Positions 58,613 through 64,000 of a stretch of DNA of 64,000 nucleotides are shown here, one piece after another. The stretch is from Arenibacter sp040216555 (GTDB taxonomy: Bacteria > Bacteroidota > Bacteroidia > Flavobacteriales > Flavobacteriaceae). The number at the start of each line of letters is the position of its first letter. Position 1 is the stretch's first letter. Made by a program: the position numbers and the translations under genes. Below the pieces are notes generated by a model. That model saw nothing but the letters and a program-made list of their open reading frames with translations, searched no databases and was not told the origin of the DNA. The stretch spans positions 62,001 through 126,000 of the forward strand of contig JAVJOW010000032.1 in the NCBI GenBank assembly GCA_040216555.1, given 5' to 3'.

Positions 58613-59265
58613 CCAACACCCAAATCATAGAGGAAACCATTGCCTTTGTTAAAGAGACGCTCAAGGGAGCCGAAGGGGGACACGATTGGTTTCATATCCA
58701 ACGCGTTTTTAAGAATACCCTTCTTATAGCGAAAGATGAAAAGGTAGATGTACTTGTAGTTAGCCTAGGGGCGCTACTTCACGATATTGCAGATGCAAAG
58801 TTTAATGGCGGGGACGAAACCATTGGACCAAAAATGGCAATGGAATTTTTAACTTCCCTCGAGGTTGATGAAAAGATAGTGGATCATGTGGTTAAAATAA
58901 TTGAAAACATATCCTATAAATCCAGTTTGGACTCTAAAAAACTATTTACTTCCAAGGAATTGCAGGTGGTACAGGATGCAGATCGATTGGATGCCGTTGG
59001 CGCCATTGGAATTGCCCGTGCCTTCAACTACGGTGGGTATAAGAATAGGGAGCTTTATAACCCGGAAATTGCTCCCAACCTACAAATGACCAAGGAGGAG
59101 TACAAAAAATCAAAGGCACCTACCATAAATCATTTTTATGAAAAGTTACTACTCCTAAAAGACAAAATGAATACGGACTCTGGCAAGAAACTGGCTGAAA
59201 AAAGGCACCAATTCATGTTGGAATATCTAAAGCAGTTCTATGAGGAATGGAACGGTAATGCTTAA
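58609..59265 (+). CDS. HD-domain phosphohydrolase (YpgQ-like)
   Basis: 218 residues. The metal ligands are seen in GGHDWFHIQRVFKN (first His), LLHDIADAKFNG (HD) and a later Asp in VVQDADRLDAVGAIGIARAF. These match the YpgQ/YedJ HD subgroup, nucleotide pyrophosphohydrolases. Its ATG overlaps the PlsC stop. Substrate is not determined. Confidence 0.9.
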   Translation: MTNTQIIEETIAFVKETLKGAEGGHDWFHIQRVFKNTLLIAKDEKVDVLVVSLGALLHDIADAKFNGGDETIGPKMAMEFLTSLEVDEKIVDHVVKIIENISYKSSLDSKKLFTSKELQVVQDADRLDAVGAIGIARAFNYGGYKNRELYNPEIAPNLQMTKEEYKKSKAPTINHFYEKLLLLKDKMNTDSGKKLAEKRHQFMLEYLKQFYEEWNGNA

Positions 59266-59375
59266 TTTATCTAACAAATACCTTTCAGTATATTTTTAAT
59301 CACCTTTTTAGAGGGCTTTATCTAGACAAATCCCTGTATCCACTATTATATCCAGCATAAACATAAGTCTCTATG

Positions 59376-60449
59376 CTAAAACAACTTTAACTGACCCCCC
59401 TTATAGCCCTCGTACAGCTCTGTATTAAGTTTTGGAAAGACTTTGTCCTTAAAATATTTTTGTCGCGCCAAACGTGCCGTATCCTTAATTTGTTGGGCAA
59501 TTTTACCTTCGCCCCGGTTACGTATACCAAATCGACTGTCGTTTAGGGAACCGCCATGGCAGTCCGCTATTTGCTGCAATACTTTATTGGCCCTGTCAGG
59601 TAAGGTCTTTCTTATCCAATCCTCAAATATCTGGCCTATGGCCCCGTTAAGTCGAACTACGGTGAACCCAAAAGAAAGAGCCCCTGCCTCGGATACGGCT
59701 CTGGCCAAATTAAGAATTTCATGACTATTTATACCTGGAATAATAGGCGCCAACATTGCATTTACAGGAATATGGTTTTCGGACAGGTAGCGTATTGTCT
59801 CCAGTCTCTTTTTAATAGTGGCCGTTCTAGGTTCCAGAATGCGCCTGGTTTCTTCGGACAAAGATGTTACTGAAATATTTACGGCAATCAAATTCTCCTG
59901 CGCCAATTGGGTCAGGATATCCAAATCTCTAAGAACCAATACATTTTTAGTAATTATGCCCACCGGATGCCGGTATTTTAAAAACACTTCCAAACAAGCT
60001 CTAGTAATCCTAAATTGTTGTTCCGCGGGTTGATAACAGTCCGTATTCCCAGAAAGGACAATGGTTGCGGCCTTCCAACTTCTGCTTTTCAATTTAGCTT
60101 CCAAAAGGGCAGGCGCGTCCTTTTTGACCAAAATTTTCCGTTCAAAATCGAGACCCGCACTATAGCCCCAATACTCGTGGGTATTCCTGGCATAACAATA
60201 AATACATCCATGTTCGCAACCTTGATAAGGATTCAAGGAATAATTCATGCCCACATCGGGACTATTTACTTTGTTCACAATCGTCTTTGGAAATATAGGA
60301 AGGTACTGTGTCTTGTTGGAAACCGATATTTCTCCTTCCATACGGCAGAATTCCAAAAAATCGTCCCTTAATTCATTGGAGAATTGGGCAAACCTATTCT
60401 TTGTATTTTTTTGGGCCCCTCTACCCTTGATATATTCTTCCTCTTGCAA
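59376..60449 (-). CDS. PA0069-family radical SAM protein
   Basis: 357 residues starting at a TTG (60449). I keep this start because the near-terminal IKGRGAQKNTKNRF is typical of the family and no upstream ATG exists in frame. The 4Fe-4S/SAM site is YQGCEHGCIYCYARNTHEY (CxxxCxxC), and GNTDCYQPAEQQFRITR follows. Related to SplB-like spore photoproduct lyases but without their tail. Function is unknown; a nucleic-acid modification role is sometimes suggested. Monocistronic. Confidence 0.88.
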   Translation of the reverse strand: MQEEEYIKGRGAQKNTKNRFAQFSNELRDDFLEFCRMEGEISVSNKTQYLPIFPKTIVNKVNSPDVGMNYSLNPYQGCEHGCIYCYARNTHEYWGYSAGLDFERKILVKKDAPALLEAKLKSRSWKAATIVLSGNTDCYQPAEQQFRITRACLEVFLKYRHPVGIITKNVLVLRDLDILTQLAQENLIAVNISVTSLSEETRRILEPRTATIKKRLETIRYLSENHIPVNAMLAPIIPGINSHEILNLARAVSEAGALSFGFTVVRLNGAIGQIFEDWIRKTLPDRANKVLQQIADCHGGSLNDSRFGIRNRGEGKIAQQIKDTARLARQKYFKDKVFPKLNTELYEGYKGGQLKLF

Positions 60450-60504
60450 AATAATGGATTTAATCCAAAAATAAGGATTATTTCCAATAATCGTCAGCTT
60501 AAAC

Positions 60505-60518
60505 CTGTTAATTAACAG
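60505..60518. promoter_or_regulatory. 14-bp perfect palindrome in the gap between the radical SAM and secreted-protein genes
   Basis: CTGTTAATTAACAG is perfectly symmetrical and lies 56 bp upstream of the radical SAM start, in a 113-bp gap between two minus-strand genes. It may be an operator or a weak terminator of the upstream gene. Confidence 0.3.
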
Positions 60519-60562
60519 ACTTATCTATAACAATAGGCTAAGGCCGATCAACAAAAGAGTTT

Positions 60563-62134
60563 TTATTTATTGGGGCCAGTAATTTCAACTTTGACCAGTT
60601 GCTTTTTAGATCCCCTTTTGGCATAATAAAGCATATTACTGTTTTCCTTGTCTATTAGCGGCATGGAAACCATTAACGGAAGACGTGCTTCGTGGTCATC
60701 TATTACCTTTTCATAACTTATCTTCCCTTCCTTGTCCAATTGGATCATAAACACATTTCTGTTGCGGCTAAGGCCCTGTTTAAAAACTAGCCTTTCGCCA
60801 CTTAACAATTGTGGATTTTCTGCAGCCGTACTAATCAAATAGTAAGTATCGTCACCAATGGCACAAGAACTGTACGACGCGTAAGCCCCGTCCCCTTGGG
60901 TAACCTCAGACTTATTGATATTTCTTGCCCAAATGATATCTCCTTCAGCATTTAATTTTGCACTGACAATGTCGTTGTAATGAAACCTTTCGATTTTTAC
61001 CCTGGACCCAGTAGGGTCCTGCTGTACACTGGAGGTAACAAAGTATTCCTCCGCGTTAAAAAGAATGGAATTATCCTTGGTAACACTAACATTCTTAAAG
61101 ACCAAATTTTTGATTTCCGTATCGTCCTCCCTACCAAACTTATCCTCCATAAATTGCTGTGAAAACGCATTGTATTTTTTGGTCTTGATACCTAGGGAGT
61201 TCCCATCAAGTTCAAAATAGGCCAAACCATTATATCTATTGTCCTTCCTATCCGCATAAAAACCAACACAGATCAATTTATCATTTATTATGATGGTTTT
61301 TAAGGCTTCAGAAAATTTACCAGGGTCATCAAAAGTTTGTGTAATGGCTCCATTCTTGGCAACCTTCAGTAATTCGTATTGAAATTTGCGTTCCGTGGCC
61401 GCAAAACGTTTCTTTTTATAATACGCCTTACCAACCAAATATACTTGGTTTAGGTCTTTTGAAGTGACCATGTTTTCAAAGGCATAGTTCTTTTCTTCTA
61501 TTTCCGCGGAAAAATCATATTCTATAAGCTTTTTTAAGCTACTGTTGAAGAGATATACAAAATGCTTTTCGTCTTTTCCTTTTTTATAGTGGGTACTGAT
61601 GGCGATAGCGGTTTTATCCTCATTGAGAAAAGCAGTGGTAGTAAAACCCGATGAAAAATTCCTCTTGTAATAATTATGATCCAAGGGTTCGTTTACCTGT
61701 TGAGAGGGTATGGAAAGAATGGTCTCCTGGGTAAAATTAAAATGGTCTAATGGACTTCTATGCACTACGTAATCATAGGACCCCTTGCCAAGATTATAAT
61801 CCAAGAACAAGATATTAAGTTGTCCGTTCTTTACAAAAGCGTTTACAAAATCGAGGCCTTTTAACTTGTAATTATATTCGCTTACCAGTTCCAAATCCTG
61901 ATTATAATGTTCTATATAATATCCTTTGGGTTTCAGGATTATACCGGTGTAATAGGAACGCACCAAAATAGAGCCACCCATTTCGTCATCCGAAATTTCC
62001 AGTAAGTTTGAATACTTATACCTATCGTTATATTTTTCTCCAAAACTATATTTTACAGGCAATTCCTGCGCCTGAGTCAGGAAAAAAAAGCAAAAAAGCA
62101 AAAATGGCAACACAAGATTTTTCCCAATTTCCAT
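60563..62134 (-). CDS. Large secreted protein of unknown function
   Basis: 523 residues with a Sec signal peptide (about 1-23; PFLLFCFFFLTQAQE). The mature protein is rich in beta strands and aromatic residues, with repeated blocks such as YNDRYKYSNLLEISDDE, KDLNQVYLVGKAYYKKKRF, DDTEIKNLVFKNVSVTKDNS and GDDTYYLISTAAENPQ. The alternation of short strands and loops suggests a beta-propeller-like fold, but I recognise no family. It is probably periplasmic or outer-membrane associated. The enoyl-CoA hydratase gene is 23 bp upstream and may be cotranscribed. Confidence 0.8.
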   Translation of the reverse strand: MEIGKNLVLPFLLFCFFFLTQAQELPVKYSFGEKYNDRYKYSNLLEISDDEMGGSILVRSYYTGIILKPKGYYIEHYNQDLELVSEYNYKLKGLDFVNAFVKNGQLNILFLDYNLGKGSYDYVVHRSPLDHFNFTQETILSIPSQQVNEPLDHNYYKRNFSSGFTTTAFLNEDKTAIAISTHYKKGKDEKHFVYLFNSSLKKLIEYDFSAEIEEKNYAFENMVTSKDLNQVYLVGKAYYKKKRFAATERKFQYELLKVAKNGAITQTFDDPGKFSEALKTIIINDKLICVGFYADRKDNRYNGLAYFELDGNSLGIKTKKYNAFSQQFMEDKFGREDDTEIKNLVFKNVSVTKDNSILFNAEEYFVTSSVQQDPTGSRVKIERFHYNDIVSAKLNAEGDIIWARNINKSEVTQGDGAYASYSSCAIGDDTYYLISTAAENPQLLSGERLVFKQGLSRNRNVFMIQLDKEGKISYEKVIDDHEARLPLMVSMPLIDKENSNMLYYAKRGSKKQLVKVEITGPNK

Positions 62135-62157
62135 AATAAACTATTTAGGGCATCCTT

Positions 62158-62940
62158 CTAAGCACCCGGAAAATTGGCCTTTCTTTTTTCCAAAAAAGCA
62201 GTGGTTCCCTCCTTAAAATCTAAAGTACCAAAACAACTGCCAAAAGCTTCTATTTCCGTTTTGAACCCGTTAATACTATTGTTAAAACCAGCATTTATAG
62301 CTTTTATTGCATAACTAATGGCCACAGGCGAATTATTCGATATCTTACCTGCAAATTTTTTACATAGATCCATAAGATGTTCCTGCTCCACCACATAGTT
62401 GACCAAACCGAACTCCAGTGCCTTGGCAGCATCGATCATTCCAGCTGTTAAGATCATTTCCATGGCCCTGCCCCTCCCTATAAGTTGTGGAAGCCTCTGT
62501 GTACCCCCGTAACCCGGTATAACACCTAAGGAAACTTCGGGAAGGCCCATTCTGGCATTATGGCTGGCCACCCTGAAATGGCAGGCCATAGCCAATTCCA
62601 AACCACCGCCCAAGGCAAATCCGTTAATTGCGGCGATGACCGGAGTGGATAGGTTTTCTACAAAATCAAACAATTGTTTTTGGCCCTTAGCCGCCAATTT
62701 AGCACCCTCTTTTTCCGAAAAACTGGCGAACTCGGAAATATCGGCCCCTGCCACGAACGCCTTCTCCCCACTTCCAGTTAAAATTATCACCTTTACGTTT
62801 TTATCCTTCTCCAAAGCCTTAAACGCATAATGCAGTTCTTCGATGGTGGCCTTATTAAGTGCATTTAATTTGGTAGGCCGATTTATGGTGATGATGGCCA
62901 CCTCTTTGTCTGTGGTAATAAGTAAATTTTCGTATTTCAT
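62158..62940 (-). CDS. Enoyl-CoA hydratase/isomerase family protein
   Basis: 260 residues, crotonase fold. Oxyanion-hole and catalytic motifs: EKAFVAGADISEFASF (about 67), IAAINGFALGGGLELAMACH (first Glu) and GVIPGYGGTQRLPQLIGRGR (second Glu region in EVSLGVIPGYGG). Both acid positions look intact, favouring true hydratase activity in beta-oxidation or short-chain metabolism. Neighbours are unrelated. The exact CoA substrate is not determined. Confidence 0.92.
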   Translation of the reverse strand: MKYENLLITTDKEVAIITINRPTKLNALNKATIEELHYAFKALEKDKNVKVIILTGSGEKAFVAGADISEFASFSEKEGAKLAAKGQKQLFDFVENLSTPVIAAINGFALGGGLELAMACHFRVASHNARMGLPEVSLGVIPGYGGTQRLPQLIGRGRAMEMILTAGMIDAAKALEFGLVNYVVEQEHLMDLCKKFAGKISNNSPVAISYAIKAINAGFNNSINGFKTEIEAFGSCFGTLDFKEGTTAFLEKRKANFPGA

Positions 62941-63008
62941 GGCTTAAAAATTAATTTTCATCTCAAATTGTTAAAATATTGAATATTGACTTCCTTGCCG
63001 ATAAGGAC

Positions 63009-64000
63009 TTACATATTTGTGCCTTCATTGGCGATGGGAAACCGCACCGTAAAAATGGTACCCTTACCGGGTACGGTAGTAAAGTTGATGGTTCCTTTAT
63101 AGGTTTCCACAATATTTTTTACCATCCCCAGACCAAGGCCCATACCGCTGGTCTTGGTAGTGAACTTAGGTTCAAAAACCTTGTCCTTTGATTCCATTGA
63201 GATTCCCACACCATTATCCTCCACAGTCATTTTTACAAAATCCCCCTCTTTGGAGACGGTTACCAATACTTTGGGAGCCTCCACATTCACAATGGCCTGA
63301 GTGGCATTTTTAACCAGGTTGGTAACTACCCTAATTAATTGTGTACGATCCAATTTGGCTATTATTTCCTCTTCATCCGAGGAAAAATGAATATAGTTTT
63401 CATCAAAAATATCCACTGCCATTTTTACGATTTTCACGACATTTAAGGTCTCGTTCTGCTGGGCAGGCATATTGGCAAAGTTGGAAAAAGCAGAGGCGAT
63501 ACTGCTCATAGTATCTATCTGTTGAATCAATGTTTTTGAAAACTCTGAAACCTTTCTTACAATGTCCGGGTCATTAGGATCGAACTTCCGTTCAAAACTC
63601 TGTACACTTAGACGCATAGGCGTAAGTGGATTTTTAATTTCATGGGCCACCTGCTTTGCCATTTCGCGCCATGCCTGCTCCCTTTCCCCTTTGGCCAATT
63701 TTGCAGCACTGATTTCCAGCTCATCTATCATTTCGTTATAAGAGGTAATCAATTTCCCTATTTCCTCGCTGGGATTTTCCACTATAATTTTTTCGTTCCT
63801 CTTGGTGAGGTCGGTCTGATTTAATCTGTCCGAAATGGTCTGTAAGGACCTAGTGATATATTTGGAAATAAAATAGGCAAGACCAATGGCCAAGAGCATC
63901 AAAAGTAAATAAGCTCCCGTAAGCCTTAATAGTATTTCCTTTAATTCCTTGTCGTTAAAGGAGTTGTCTTCAAAATACGGCAGGTTTAAAATCCCCACAT
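63009..64000 (-). CDS. NtrY-like sensor histidine kinase (5' truncated)
   Basis: The last 330 residues or so are in the window; the frame is open to the edge, so the N-terminal sensor part is missing. Visible parts: a membrane helix (LTGAYLLLMLLAIGLAYFIS), a HAMP-like linker, HisKA with QVAHEIKNPLTPMRLSVQSF (His), and an ATPase domain with NLVKNATQAIVNVE (N box), VEDNGVGISMESKD (G1) and SGMGLGLGMVKNIVETYKG (G2). The HEIKNPLTPM motif is typical of the NtrY family. Partner regulator is not in the window. Confidence 0.93.
   Translation of the reverse strand, partial: VGILNLPYFEDNSFNDKELKEILLRLTGAYLLLMLLAIGLAYFISKYITRSLQTISDRLNQTDLTKRNEKIIVENPSEEIGKLITSYNEMIDELEISAAKLAKGEREQAWREMAKQVAHEIKNPLTPMRLSVQSFERKFDPNDPDIVRKVSEFSKTLIQQIDTMSSIASAFSNFANMPAQQNETLNVVKIVKMAVDIFDENYIHFSSDEEEIIAKLDRTQLIRVVTNLVKNATQAIVNVEAPKVLVTVSKEGDFVKMTVEDNGVGISMESKDKVFEPKFTTKTSGMGLGLGMVKNIVETYKGTINFTTVPGKGTIFTVRFPIANEGTNM

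Noticed and set aside
1..64000. tRNA, rRNA, CRISPR arrays, prophage or insertion sequences
   Set aside because: I read the spacers for cloverleaf, repeat-spacer and transposase signals and saw none; the inverted repeats found are single hairpins or operators.

Overview
The window is chromosomal DNA from a member of the Bacteroidota, most likely a marine Flavobacteriaceae. The signs are a SusC/SusD pair, a hybrid two-component regulator of the Bacteroidetes type, TAnnTTTG -7 promoter elements, few clear Shine-Dalgarno sequences, flavobacterial families (DUF3078, DUF3109, the PiT-PhoU phosphate transporter) and AT-rich spacers. A genus cannot be fixed from the sequence alone; the Maribacter/Arenibacter/Zobellia group is a guess. 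No rRNA, tRNA, CRISPR array, phage or insertion sequence was seen.

Layout. 1-5023: a tripartite RND efflux operon (TolC end, lipoprotein adaptor, pump). 5331-10151: a MORN-type secreted protein and a SusD/SusC nutrient-uptake pair. 10330-19894: housekeeping genes (aspS, ClC channel, cold-shock protein, tadA, dxs, DUF3078, dGTPase). 19895-23759: a phosphate module (porin plus PiT transporter) with repeats in front of both genes. 23784-24493: a multiply frameshifted relic of a DUF6503-like lipoprotein. 24495-26612: nadD, gmk, yicC. 26728-27099: an SdpI-family gene broken by one in-frame TAG.

27100-39604 is the most interesting block. It holds two DUF1080 (3-keto-disaccharide hydrolase family) lipoproteins, three sugar-isomerase-like TIM barrels (one lipoprotein, one with a Tat signal), two GMC dehydrogenases with a three-cysteine iron-sulfur motif, a Tat-type gluconate-2-dehydrogenase subunit 3 protein, a Gfo/Idh/MocA oxidoreductase and an MFS permease. 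I read it as a pathway that oxidises glycosides at C3 in the periplasm, cleaves the keto-glycoside and imports and reduces the product. A perfect 16-bp palindrome with a central CG, like a LacI-family operator, lies in one of its two divergent promoter regions.

39605-44134 carries two tandem, related 28-residue membrane micro-ORFs, nrdA and nrdB, and another 30-residue membrane micro-ORF beside a cluster of inverted repeats. 44376-52087 is regulatory: a 1344-residue hybrid sensor/AraC protein, a 57-residue secreted or anchored small protein, and a LytTR response regulator with its TPR histidine kinase. 52077-64000 returns to housekeeping and envelope genes: DUF3109, MarC, S41 protease, dCMP deaminase, HupE/UreJ, TerB-DnaJ, bacilliredoxin, PlsC, HD hydrolase, a radical SAM protein, a large unknown secreted protein, enoyl-CoA hydratase and a truncated NtrY-like kinase.
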